Positions 1-9,300 of a DNA stretch of 27,756 nt are shown here, piece by piece. The position numbers and the translations under genes were made by a program. The number at the start of each line of letters is the position of its first letter. The stretch's first letter is position 1. The DNA is taken from NCBI GenBank assembly GCA_964468005.1, contig CAYXUT010000014.1, positions 1 to 27,756 on the forward strand, in the 5' to 3' direction. The notes beneath the pieces were generated by a model that saw only the letters and a list, made by a program, of their open reading frames with translations, was not told where the DNA came from and did no database searches. The DNA comes from TMED8 sp964468005 (GTDB taxonomy: Bacteria; Pseudomonadota; Alphaproteobacteria; Rhodospirillales; Casp-alpha2).

Positions 1-4
1 ACGA

Positions 5-767
5 TCATAATGGGTCCCTTCTTGGAAATCTGTCAATTGGATGAAAACTGGACATAACTCCGGCCGCGATGTAGATGCCGGGCAAAAGTAACACGCCGAA
101 CAAAATTTCGAAACAGGGTCTCGATAAGAGCTTGGCGCAAGCGGCGGTCAAATTCCATGCTGATGATGGCAGGCATGACGGTGCCTGCGGAAACAATGGT
201 AAGATTCGTCGGCAACGCGCCGCAGCTGACAATGGCCACGCAGAGCGCCACCGCACCGATGCTGAACCAGAACCCCATGGTCTGAATCAGGGCGTCACGG
301 CGCAAACCAAGAGCTTGCATGTAAAGCACTGCCGGTACTGCAAGCGAGCCCGCGAAACAGCTGATGGTGCCGGTTATGGCGCCTGCCAGAGGCTACAATA
401 CCGGCCCGAACGGCCTGACAGTCTTAATCTGCAGAGTTTTCAGGCTGTAGACGGCGTAGCTGAACAGGATGATGCCGAGGACGGTGGTTAGAACAGCGGC
501 GTTTGTCGCGACCATGATGCCGACGGCAGACCAGATGGTGATGATATCTGTCAATAGCAGAGGCCATAGGTGCTTTAATATTTCGACCATGTGTCTGCCA
601 ACGACACCCAGCCAGATATTGGTAACGGACGGAGACACCATAAGGATGACGATGGTCTATTTGAGATCGATCGCGAACATCATTAGGACTAGCGATATGG
701 CTGGAAGGCCAAGGCTGGTCATCCCCTTAACCAGGCCCGCCACAAACACCGTTAATGCGATGAACAT
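5..767 (-). pseudogene. Decayed TauE/SafE-family (sulfite exporter-like) membrane permease
   Basis: Read on the minus strand from an ATG at 767, one frame gives a recognisable TauE/SafE permease. The N-terminal motif is GLVKGMTSLGLPA, followed by a PSVTNIW motif. A second half-repeat has FAGSLAVPAVLYMQALGL. Two in-frame TAG codons interrupt it, at 657-659 (after AIDLK) and 393-395 (after FGPVL), with clear family sequence continuing straight after each. A frameshift lies near 102-112: the original frame runs LIETLFRNFVRR, while the next frame restores ILFGVLLLPGIYIAAG, the usual hydrophobic C-terminal helix, and ends at a TGA at 5-7. Intact members are about 250 residues with roughly eight membrane helices and are linked to export of sulfite, sulfoacetate or other organic anions; this copy would be about that long if repaired. 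Three separate lesions make sequencing error less likely than true decay. Confidence 0.82.
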
Positions 768-799
768 CAGGGCTTCAGTTTAGAGCATCTTGACCCTAA

Positions 800-819
800 A
801 GCCGGCGGAGAGCGCCGCT
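800..819 (-). terminator. Possible weak hairpin after glnS
   Basis: On the minus strand, immediately after the glnS stop, AGC-GGCG pairs with CGCC-(G)-GCT around a CTCTC loop, giving seven base pairs with one bulged G. Only a short TTTA follows, not a real U-tract. It may be a weak terminator between glnS and the decayed permease gene, or chance in GC-rich DNA. Confidence 0.25.
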
Positions 820-2507
820 CATCCACCCTTTTTCTGAATTTTTGCCCAGGTATCGCGCAGTCCCAGAGTGCGGTTGAAGACAGGCTTGTTCGCCGTGCCT
901 TCCGGGTCGGAGCAGAAATAACCTAGGCGTTCGAACTGTACGGTCTGGCCTGGCTCAAAACCTACAAGCGAAGGCTCCAACTGACAGCCCTTCATCACCA
1001 TGAGCGAGTCCGGATTGATGTCGTCGATGACGTCGTTTTCGGCACCAGGGTTGGGGCGGGTGAAGAGATGACTGTAAGATCTGATCTCGGCCGTGGCGGC
1101 GTGTTTGGCAGAAACCCAATGCAGGGTTGCCTTGACCTTGCGCCCGTCAGGGGCATTGCCACCTCTGGTATTGGGGTCATAGGAACATCGTAGTTCGATG
1201 ATTTCACCAATATCGTTCTTGATGGCTTCTCGGCAGGTCAGGAAGTAGGCGTAACGAAGCCGTACTTCGCGTCCCGGTGCTAAGCGGAAGAACTTTTTTG
1301 GTGGGTCTTCCATGAAATCTTCGCGCTCAATGTAGAGCTCACGCGAAAACGGCACCATGCGTTTGTCACAATCTGGATCTTCCGGGTTGTTGATGGCTTC
1401 CAGTTCTTCTGATTGGCCTTCCGGATAGTTCTCGATCACCACCTTGACAGGATCAAGCACTGCCATGCGCCGGTCAGCAGTCTTGTTCAGGAGTTGGCGT
1501 ACGCAATGTTCCAGGAGTTCCAGTTCGATCACCGCATCTGATTTGGTGACACCGATGCGCCCGGCAAAATCGCGGATAGCGGCGGCGGGAATGCCGCGTC
1601 GGCGGAGGCCCGCTATTGTTGGAAGCCTCGGATCATCCCATCCCGACACGTGGCCTTCCGTCACCAGTTGTATCAGGCGGCGCTTGGAAAGTACGGTGTG
1701 GGTCAGGTTGAGGCGTGAGAATTCATACTGGCGGGGCTTAGACGGTGTCGGCAAATTATCGATGAGCCAGTCATAGAGCGGACGGTGATCCTCGAACTCC
1801 AATGTGCAGACTGAATGGGTGACGCCTTCAATGGCGTCGGACTGGCCATGCGCGAAGTCGTAGGTGGGATAGATGTGCCAAGCGTCGCCGGTACGTGGAT
1901 GGCTGGCGTGTACGATGCGGTAGAGCACCGGGTCACGCAGGTTGATGTTGCCACTAGCCATGTCGATCTTGGCGCGCAGCACGTGTGATCCTTCTTCGAA
2001 CACCCCAGCCCGCATGCGGCGGAAGATATCCAGGTTTTCCTTAGCCGTGCGATCTCGATAGGGGCTCGGTTTTCCGGGTTCGGTGAGCGTGCCCCGATAT
2101 TCGCGAATTTCATCGGCGCTCAAATCATCTACGTAAGCCAGACCTTTATCAATTAGGTGCTCGGCCCAATCGTAGAGCTGCTCAAAATAATCCGACGCGT
2201 GATAGAGATGCTGGTTCCAGTCGAAACCGAGCCAATGCACGTCCTTCTTGATGGCATCAATAAATTCCTGCTCTTCCTTGGCGGGGTTGGTGTCATCGAA
2301 CCGCAAGTGGCAGCGGCCGCCAAAATCGGCGGCGATGCCGAAATTCAGGCAAATCGACTTGGCATGGCCGATATGGAGGTGCCCATTTGGTTCCGGCGGG
2401 AAACGCGTGACCACGGTTTCGGTGCGTCCCACGGCAAGGTCATCACGCACCACGTTACGAATGAAATCGCTGGCCAATTGTTCTTCTGATGTTTGATCGT
2501 CACTCAT
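819..2507 (-). CDS. glnS: Glutaminyl-tRNA synthetase
   Basis: This cytoplasmic class I aminoacyl-tRNA synthetase charges tRNA-Gln with glutamine using ATP. The protein has 562 residues, close to the 554 of the E. coli enzyme. The nucleotide-binding signature PPEPNGHLHIGHAKS is at residues 37-51, with HIGH at 45-48, and the KMSKS-equivalent TVLSKRRL is at 271-278. RFDDTNPAKEE (69-79) is the family's catalytic-core motif. The C-terminal ~210 residues form the usual anticodon-binding beta barrels (GQTVQFERLGYF near the end). The ATG at 2507 has GAGGGG a few bases upstream. It is divergent from the acyl-CoA synthetase gene at 2650. Many alphaproteobacteria lack GlnRS and make Gln-tRNA through GatCAB, so its presence is lineage-informative. 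The discriminating feature versus GluRS is the GlnRS-type C-terminal barrel; the call is secure. Confidence 0.97.
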   Translation of the reverse strand: MSDDQTSEEQLASDFIRNVVRDDLAVGRTETVVTRFPPEPNGHLHIGHAKSICLNFGIAADFGGRCHLRFDDTNPAKEEQEFIDAIKKDVHWLGFDWNQHLYHASDYFEQLYDWAEHLIDKGLAYVDDLSADEIREYRGTLTEPGKPSPYRDRTAKENLDIFRRMRAGVFEEGSHVLRAKIDMASGNINLRDPVLYRIVHASHPRTGDAWHIYPTYDFAHGQSDAIEGVTHSVCTLEFEDHRPLYDWLIDNLPTPSKPRQYEFSRLNLTHTVLSKRRLIQLVTEGHVSGWDDPRLPTIAGLRRRGIPAAAIRDFAGRIGVTKSDAVIELELLEHCVRQLLNKTADRRMAVLDPVKVVIENYPEGQSEELEAINNPEDPDCDKRMVPFSRELYIEREDFMEDPPKKFFRLAPGREVRLRYAYFLTCREAIKNDIGEIIELRCSYDPNTRGGNAPDGRKVKATLHWVSAKHAATAEIRSYSHLFTRPNPGAENDVIDDINPDSLMVMKGCQLEPSLVGFEPGQTVQFERLGYFCSDPEGTANKPVFNRTLGLRDTWAKIQKKGG

Positions 2508-2546
2508 CGCCCCTCAATGCCAAAAAAACACGGTCCCGCCAAGCCC

Positions 2547-2567
2547 CATTGGTTGTTTTGCCCAATG
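2547..2567. repeat. Short inverted repeat in the glnS upstream region
   Basis: CATTGG (2547-2552) and CCAATG (2562-2567) form a perfect 6-bp dyad with a 9-base spacer. It lies about 40 bases upstream of the glnS start in the divergent intergenic region. It could be an operator or a 5' leader hairpin of glnS. There is no further support. Confidence 0.25.
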
Positions 2568-2586
2568 AAATGTCAGCGCGAGTGTG

Positions 2587-2614
2587 TTGCCTTTTGCCCG
2601 GACGCTTTCATAAT
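2587..2614 (+). promoter_or_regulatory. Candidate sigma70-type promoter for the acyl-CoA synthetase operon
   Basis: TTGCCT (2587-2592) and CATAAT (2609-2614) are separated by 16 bases. This would place transcription start near 2621, leaving a leader of about 30 bases before the ATG at 2650. It is found by eye only. Confidence 0.38.
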
Positions 2615-2649
2615 CCTCGGCATTGATCAGACAAATGGGGGATACGAAC

Positions 2650-4740
2650 ATGGGTCGCGTGACATTGGACGGGTTGCTTAATCCAGGGTCTGTAGCGATT
2701 CTGGGGGCGACGGACGCGCCGCACCGGGTCGGCGGTCGGGTCATGCGCTATATGCACGAGGCCGGATTCGAAGGACCGATCTATCCTATTAATCCGAAGC
2801 GTGAGACCGTGCAGGGCAAGAAGGCCTACTCCTCCATATCTGATATTCCAGGTGAAGCCGATCTCGCCATTCTATCGATCCCCGCAAGCGCGGTGAAACA
2901 GGCATTGTTCGATTGCGCGGCCAAGGGTGCCAAGGCGGCGGTAGTGTTCTCGTCCGGGTTTGCTGAAATGGGCGACGAAGGCCGCGCTATGCAGGACGAA
3001 TTGCGAGATGCCGCCAATGATGCGGGGGTGCGCCTGCTTGGCCCCAACTGCTTGGGTGCGGCGAGCGTTAAGTCGGGGGTCATCGCGTCTTTCAGTTCCA
3101 ACTTTCTCGACGCCCTGCCCGAACCAGGAAGTGTTGCGGTCGTTTCACAAAGCGGCGCTTTCGGCGCGCACCTCTATTCGCTGGCGCGGGCTCGAGGTAT
3201 TGGGCTTTCACACTGGGTGACCACCGGTAACGAAGTTGATATTACCGTTGCCGAATGCCTCGATTTTCTAGTTGATCGGCCGGAGGTCAATACGCTCGTT
3301 GTCTACGCAGAAGGCATCAATGATGCCGACGGGTTGCGGCGTTCGTTGGAAAAAGCCCGCCAGGCAAGGAAACCGGTGATATTCCTTAAAGTAGGGCGCA
3401 CGAAAGCCGGTGCCGAAGCCGCGAAATCGCACACCGCCTCGCTTGCAGTCTCGGACGCTTTGATTGACGCGCTGTTCAAGCAATACGGCGTCTACCGGGC
3501 CGACAAGACTGACGAGATGATGGACTTGGCCTACGCTTGCCAGATGGGCGTCTACCCGAAAAGCCGCAAGCTTGGAATTTTGACTATCTCGGGTGGTGTC
3601 GGCGTGCAGATGGCCGATTTGGCGATCAAACATGGCCTAGATGTGCCGGCCATGCCGAAAGCCGTACAACGAAAAATCAGTGAGATGCTACCCTTTGCGG
3701 CGGTTCGCAATCCGATCGATATCACCGCTACCGCTATGGAGGATCCAACCTTTGTTCCGATCACCCATGAAATCTTACTCAATGAGACGGACTGTGACGC
3801 GGTAGCAACGTTCCTGACCCCGGTTTCCGGGGGGCATGAGACGGCGGATGTTTTGCTGCCAATGTTCCAGTCAATTCGGGAGAGAGAACCCGATAAGACC
3901 ATCTCTCTCAATATCATCATGGAGCCGGATGTGACTAAGCGGTATGAGGATGCTGGGTACACTGTCTTTGATACGCCCGACCGTGCCGTTAGTGCCTTGG
4001 CCGGGTTGATGAAGTTTCGCGAAAATTTTGATCGAGGTGAAGGAGATGAATTGCCTTCCTTGCCATCTGATATTGAGCCAGTGTTGGGCGAAGCCGTTAG
4101 CGAGGTCGAGGCGAAACGCGTTCTTGCCTCTGCCGGCATTTCGGTAGTGCGTGAGGAGCTTGCGAAGGATGCTGACGCGGCTGTGTCCAGCGCCGCGGCG
4201 ATGGGCGGTAAGGTGGTGCTTAAGATTGCCTCAGCTGATATCCAGCACAAGACAGAAATTGGAGGCGTTATCGTTGGTGTCGAGGGGGATGAGGCTGTGT
4301 GCGAAGGGTTCAAGACCTTAATTAGACGCGCCAAGGAGGCTATCCCTAATGCTCACATTGACGGTGTCGTAGTATCCGAAAAGGCCACGGGTGGCGTTGA
4401 GACAGTAATCGGCGTCAATACCGACCCGACCTTTGGACCGGTAGTGATGTTCGGGCTCGGGGGTATCTTTGTTGAAGTCTTGAAGGATGTCACCTTCCGC
4501 TTGGCTCCCTTCGGCAAGGATGAAGCTAAGCGCATGATCCGTGAGATCAAATCCTTCGACGTGTTGACCGGAGCGCGCGGTGGACCGGCAGTTGATCTAG
4601 ACGGACTGGCCGAGACCCTGGCCAGGGTCTCGGTATTTGCCGCCGAGAACACGGACACATTGGAAAGCCTAGATATCAACCCGTACCTCGCCTTACCCAA
4701 GGGTGGAAAGGCGCTCGACGCGCTGATCGTACCGCGTTAG
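2650..4740 (+). CDS. Acyl-CoA/acetyl-CoA synthetase, NDP(ADP)-forming, fused alpha and beta subunits
   Basis: This enzyme interconverts an acyl-CoA, ADP and phosphate with the free acid, CoA and ATP; the acyl specificity cannot be read from sequence. In the 696-residue protein, a CoA-binding Rossmann domain (LLNPGSVAILGATDAP) comes first. Next is a succinyl-CoA-ligase-like flavodoxin domain with the phosphohistidine region: the sequence EAAKSHTAS puts the catalytic His at residue 261. A C-terminal ATP-grasp domain follows, with SADIQHKTEIGGV and FGPVVMFGLGGIFVEVLKD. In-frame starts also exist at 2623 (TTG) and 2635 (ATG). I chose the ATG at 2650 because GGGGGA lies 7 bases upstream and because the family domain begins right after it. 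It is followed after 40 bases by the SHMT-like gene on the same strand, so co-transcription is likely. A malate or succinate ligase is less likely, because those are usually two separate subunits. Confidence 0.92.
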   Translation: MGRVTLDGLLNPGSVAILGATDAPHRVGGRVMRYMHEAGFEGPIYPINPKRETVQGKKAYSSISDIPGEADLAILSIPASAVKQALFDCAAKGAKAAVVFSSGFAEMGDEGRAMQDELRDAANDAGVRLLGPNCLGAASVKSGVIASFSSNFLDALPEPGSVAVVSQSGAFGAHLYSLARARGIGLSHWVTTGNEVDITVAECLDFLVDRPEVNTLVVYAEGINDADGLRRSLEKARQARKPVIFLKVGRTKAGAEAAKSHTASLAVSDALIDALFKQYGVYRADKTDEMMDLAYACQMGVYPKSRKLGILTISGGVGVQMADLAIKHGLDVPAMPKAVQRKISEMLPFAAVRNPIDITATAMEDPTFVPITHEILLNETDCDAVATFLTPVSGGHETADVLLPMFQSIREREPDKTISLNIIMEPDVTKRYEDAGYTVFDTPDRAVSALAGLMKFRENFDRGEGDELPSLPSDIEPVLGEAVSEVEAKRVLASAGISVVREELAKDADAAVSSAAAMGGKVVLKIASADIQHKTEIGGVIVGVEGDEAVCEGFKTLIRRAKEAIPNAHIDGVVVSEKATGGVETVIGVNTDPTFGPVVMFGLGGIFVEVLKDVTFRLAPFGKDEAKRMIREIKSFDVLTGARGGPAVDLDGLAETLARVSVFAAENTDTLESLDINPYLALPKGGKALDALIVPR

Positions 4741-4780
4741 GGTCCGGTTCTTCATTGAATCCAACCCGGATACCTAAACC

Positions 4781-6073
4781 ATGATCAGTGCCGAATCTTA
4801 TTTTTCGGATGCTTTGAAAGTCACGGACCCAGATGTTTTTCAGGCGATTGCCAGTGAGCTTCAGCGTCAGTCTGATCAGATCGAATTGATCGCGTCGGAA
4901 AACCTCGTCAGCCTGGCGAGCTTGCATGCGCTCGGTTCGGTGATGGTCAATAAGACGGTCGAAGGCTATCCCGGACGGCGATATTATGGCGGTGCCGAGT
5001 TCGCAGACGTTCTGGAATCCCTTGCGATTGAGCGCGCCTGCGCACTGTTTGACTGCAAAAACGCCAACGTGCAGCCGCATTCGGGCTCACAGGCCAATCT
5101 GGCGGTGTTTGCCGCACTCCTGAAACCGGGTGACACGATCCTCAGCATGGACCTATCTGCCGGCGGGCATCTGAGCCACGGCTCCAAGGCCAATATCAGC
5201 GGTAAGTGGTTCAATGTTATCCCCTATGGCGTCAGCGGTGACGATTGCTGCATTGACATGGAAGCAGTCGAGCGTTTGGCACAGAAACACCGCCCGAAAC
5301 TGATCATCTGCGGCGGGTCCGCCTATCCGCGGGCCATCGATTTCGGGCATTTCCGCCGGATTGCCGACAGCGTCGGGGCATGGCTATTGTCGGACATGGC
5401 GCATTTCGCCGGTCTCGTTGCCGGCGGCCAGCATCCGCACCCTTTGCCGCACGCCCACGTGGCGACGGCGACAACCTACAAGAACCTGCGTGGCGTGCGC
5501 GGTGGCCTAGTGCTCTGGAACGATGATGAGTTAACCGGAAAGCTTAACAGCGGCGTGTTCCCCGGCGTCCAGGGCTCAGTAATGCTTAATGCGGTCGCCG
5601 CTAAGGCGGTGTGCCTGGGTGAGGCATTGAAGCCGGAGTTCAAAGAATATGCAGCCAATGTACTCACCAATGCCCGCGCGTTGGCCACGGCACTAGTGGA
5701 ACGGGATATCAAAGTCCTTACGGGAGGTACCGATACACCGTTGATGCTGATCGATCTTAGGTCATTGGGGTTGACCGGCGACGTAGCCTCGGAAGCACTA
5801 GACCGCGGAGGGCTAACCTGCAACAAGAACGGTGTTCCTGGCGATCTGGAACCGCCTCAGGTGACGTCTGGGCTTCGTTTTGGCGTCTCGGCGGGCACGG
5901 CACGGGGATTTCTGGTTGATGAGTTCAAGGCCGTTGGTGGTTGGATCGCCGATGTGTTGGAAGGCTTGTCGAAGACTGGTCCTGAGGATAACGAGGGCAT
6001 CGAAGTCAAGGTGCGCGAACAAACCCTAGAACTTTGTCGGCGTTATCCGATTTATCCTGGATTGATGGAGTAA
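4781..6073 (+). CDS. Serine hydroxymethyltransferase-like PLP enzyme; possible alpha-methylserine hydroxymethyltransferase
   Basis: This is a fold-type I PLP enzyme of the GlyA family, 430 residues. SHMT landmarks are clear: IELIASEN (34-41), EGYPGRRYYGG (61-71), SGSQAN (101-106), DMAHFAGL (205-212) and the PLP lysine K234 in TTYKNLRGVRGG. Two active-site positions differ from ordinary SHMT. The usual NKYAEGYPG is NKTVEGYPG, so the active-site Tyr (Tyr55 in E. coli numbering) is Thr59. The His just before the PLP lysine (TTHK) is Tyr233. As I recall, a Tyr-to-Thr change here is the one used to make SHMT accept alpha-methyl or alpha-alkyl substrates, and alpha-methylserine hydroxymethyltransferases naturally differ here. 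I infer a folate-dependent enzyme acting on a 2-methyl amino acid, but an ordinary glyA paralogue is not excluded. It sits between the acyl-CoA synthetase and a small RHH protein. Confidence 0.85.
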   Translation: MISAESYFSDALKVTDPDVFQAIASELQRQSDQIELIASENLVSLASLHALGSVMVNKTVEGYPGRRYYGGAEFADVLESLAIERACALFDCKNANVQPHSGSQANLAVFAALLKPGDTILSMDLSAGGHLSHGSKANISGKWFNVIPYGVSGDDCCIDMEAVERLAQKHRPKLIICGGSAYPRAIDFGHFRRIADSVGAWLLSDMAHFAGLVAGGQHPHPLPHAHVATATTYKNLRGVRGGLVLWNDDELTGKLNSGVFPGVQGSVMLNAVAAKAVCLGEALKPEFKEYAANVLTNARALATALVERDIKVLTGGTDTPLMLIDLRSLGLTGDVASEALDRGGLTCNKNGVPGDLEPPQVTSGLRFGVSAGTARGFLVDEFKAVGGWIADVLEGLSKTGPEDNEGIEVKVREQTLELCRRYPIYPGLME

Positions 6074-6080
6074 CTGTGCC

Positions 6081-6299
6081 ATGGCCGATGGTGGCGCGAC
6101 CATCCGAAAGCATTCCGTTGTGATCGTCGGTCACCGTACCAGCGTATCTCTGGAGGATGCTTTTTGGAATGAACTCAAGGACATTGCCCAATCGCAGGGC
6201 CGCTCGCTTAATGATCTAATTGCTGACATCGATCGTAGGCGGTTGGGGAATCTCTCAAGCGCGCTGAGGGTGTATGTGTTAGAACGACTGCGAGAGTAA
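6081..6299 (+). CDS. Small ribbon-helix-helix (RHH_4-type) protein
   Basis: This 72-residue protein matches the alphaproteobacterial RHH_4 pattern: a beta strand HSVVIVGHRTSVSLE (residues 11-25), then FWNELKDIAQSQGRSLNDLIADID and a C-terminal NLSSALRVYVLERL helix. Members are predicted dimeric DNA-binding proteins and are sometimes mis-annotated as sulfotransferases. The function of this branch is not established. The ATG at 6081 lies 7 bases after the SHMT-like stop, with GGAG inside the end of that gene serving as ribosome-binding site, so translation is probably coupled. It may regulate its own operon, but that is inference from position. Confidence 0.82.
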   Translation: MADGGATIRKHSVVIVGHRTSVSLEDAFWNELKDIAQSQGRSLNDLIADIDRRRLGNLSSALRVYVLERLRE

Positions 6300-6304
6300 G
6301 CGGT

Positions 6305-9300
6305 TTAAAGCTTCTTAAACAGCTTTTGTATTAACTGCTGCGGCGAAGGGGGCTGTTGTTGCTCTTGAGTGCTGCCTCGCGGTGGCGGCGGGGGGTGCCG
6401 ATTCAGCCGTTGCTGTTGTCGAGCGCCGCCACCCAAGATACCTTTGAGGATGCTGCCGACACCTTTCGGCACTTTGTTCAATAGGGCATCAGCGCCAGGG
6501 ATCGGAACGCCAGCGCCGAGTGCCGCACCGGTATCGACCTTGACCCGAGGGGCATCCAAAGAACCCGTAATGGCAAAGGGGACTGCGGTGCCGGTTTCAC
6601 GGATCTTGGCCTTTAAAACCTTCATCAGCATGCTTTCCGCGAGCTTCACCTGGCCCTTAATGTCGATCGCCCAATTGGGCAGGTTGATGCTGCCGGCAGC
6701 ACCGCCATTGCCGGAGGTGGAGGCCAGTTTTAGATCGCGTGTCGTCGCGATGCCGCGCACAATATCGAAGGACGCACTAACCGATGCCTTGTCGTTGGCG
6801 GCCTTGCCACCCAGCTGATTAAGCGAGGTGAAAAGGCTGAGAAATCCTGAAAGTAAGGAGCCTTGGACCGCCTTATCCACATCCATTCCCGTAATGGAGA
6901 AATTTGCTTTTCCGTCGAGCGCCGAGATCATATTGGCGACATTGCGCCCGGAGCTATTGATGTCGAAGGCAACGTCCATTTTGCCATTTGCCGCGGCTTC
7001 GCCGGTGACGGCTTTGAGTGCATCTTCGATATTTAATCCGCTCACTCGTACAGAACTCGCAAAACTATTGCTGTCGGCGGCCGCTTGTGCGCGCCCCGAT
7101 AACGCGCCACCAAAGATCCTGCCGCTGAACCGCTCGAGATCAAGTACGCCGTTGGTGATTTTTCCGATGATATTCGTTTGTTCGGCCAAGTAGCGGCCAT
7201 AGATGACGATTGGTGCTTTCAGGGCAATGTCTGCATTGAGCAGGTGCAGGGCGGAGAAGTCGAGCGGTTTAGTTGGCCACTTACCACGCGCCGCGAAATG
7301 GAGATTGGGCGAGCGCCCGAATGCGGGCCTCAATGGGCTGCGCCACGACGCCGGAACGAGTGTTGGGAGCAATTTCTTAATAGCCGCGTTCTTCTGGCTC
7401 GGCAGGAAGTGTTCAATATTGAGTGCGCTGGTCTTGAGATCGGCTTTGACATGAGGCTTTGTGCCCGTGAATTGCGCCGACAACGATCCGCCCAGCGAAG
7501 TCTTGCCAATACGGCCTTGTATGGCGCTTAAGTTTATGGTTTCCGCACCGCCCTTGATGGCTGCGGTAAGATCAATGCCGCCAATCCGTCCAGCAGGACG
7601 GTAATTGATGCCGAGGCGGCGGAGCAGTTTCGGTAAGTTTGTATGGCGTAGCGTAAATTTTCCGCTCAGCATGTCGCTGGTCGACATGGCGGAGATACGG
7701 CCGCGATAGGTGACGGCGGTTCCGGCGAGCCCCAATGCGGCATCGATGGTTGGTGCCAGAAGACTGCCGTCAAGCCGCCCTTTAATACTTGCCGCGCCGA
7801 GCTTCTTGGCGAGCGGCGGGAGCTTGGTGCCGGACATCCGTCCAATTGCCGCCAAGTCCGGAGCCTTGGCGCTGAACCGAATGTTTTTTGCCTCTGGTAC
7901 GCTGGAAAGGCCGGCTAGTTTACCGGACATGCGAGCTGAGGCTCCGGCCAGCCGACCGACACTTAGCCGTTTTAAATCGAGCGCGCCGTTGTAGAGCATA
8001 CCTTCGGCGACCATGTCTTTCACAGGTGTCCCTTTGTAGACGGCAGATTTGATATGCAGGTTGAAGTTGGCGTCGAAAGTGTTGAGAACGCCAAGCGCAC
8101 TTAAGGGGTTGTTCGCGCGCTTGTTCGGCACCAGTTTTTTGACCGGGTCTGCACCCGTGGACTTCGAAGATTTCTTGGAACCGCCGGACCTCTTGATTTT
8201 CTCCTCTGTCGGCAGGTAGGCGTCAGCATTGAACCGGTCAATCACCAGGGCCGCGCCAATGCCAGGGCGTTTGCGAAGCGCCAGGATGACGCCACCATTG
8301 AGGCGCGAGCTGTCAAAACCGACATCAAGACCGGTAAGCTGGATTTGTTCGGGCGTGGCCAGGATCTGGCTCTTGAAATTAACTCGGCGGAGGCGGTCGG
8401 CTGGGACAGGTGGCGGCTTGATCGAGAGCCACGAGAGCACGCTCCGGAGGTCATTGGTGACTGTTGAAACGTCGCCCGTGAAGGTCGGCACCTGTTTTGA
8501 CGTGGTCAGTTCACCTTGTACGTTGAAGTCAGAGCCACCTGGAAATTCCGCTGAAACCTGTCCAAGGCGGAGCGCCCCGTCGACCAGTTCGGCGTTGACC
8601 AGGACATCCCTGATGACGCCGTTCTTGTAACCGACGGCATCGACCGTGAGGATCATGGAGCCGGTGATAGCGTTGGGCAGCGTAAATCGTAGTGGGGTGT
8701 TTGCCTTTGCGGCTTTGGTTTTGGTAACGAGTTTGGCTTTACGGATTGCAACCGGTTCTTTCTTGGCGTTAGGCTCGGCGTCGGTTGGTATAGGCGCCTT
8801 CTTAAGCGCTGCCAAAAACTTGTCCGTATCGATCTGATTAATGGCGAGTTGGGTATCGAAACGCACCTTATCCGCGAGATCGGCCTGCAAATCACCCTTG
8901 GCCTGAACGTTCATGACTTCGACGGCTAAATCCTTGATCTCCAGCGCCTCGGCGGACGCCGTAATCTCACCACTGGCGTCAAGTGGTATTGGTGCGTCAG
9001 CGCCCGGCAAAATCATTCCAAGCGACTTCAGCACCACGCCCAGGTCCTGACCTTTGAGTTTGACGGAACCTTTGAATTGCGGCGTTTCGCGCAAGTTGAC
9101 TAAAGAGCCCCCGGCCTTCACCGATACGCTGACGGACTGCAGTGAAACCTGCGCATTAAATGGCACCGTACGCTCTTGGATGATTTCGCCAAGCGACAGG
9201 GAATAGTTCAGAGGCATGCCGCGTAGTACCATCGAGCCGTTGCTCTCTAGCGGACCATGCAAAGAAGCTGCCGCGATGGTGGCGTTGAGTTTTTCCACCG

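Noticed and set aside
393..659. Amber (TAG) recoding or pyrrolysine use
   Set aside because: TAG ends several intact genes at their natural C-termini, and the interrupted permease also has a frameshift.
3552..4334. A 260-codon open frame opposite the acyl-CoA synthetase
   Set aside because: Composition is a Ser/Thr/Ala-rich antisense shadow of a strongly supported gene.
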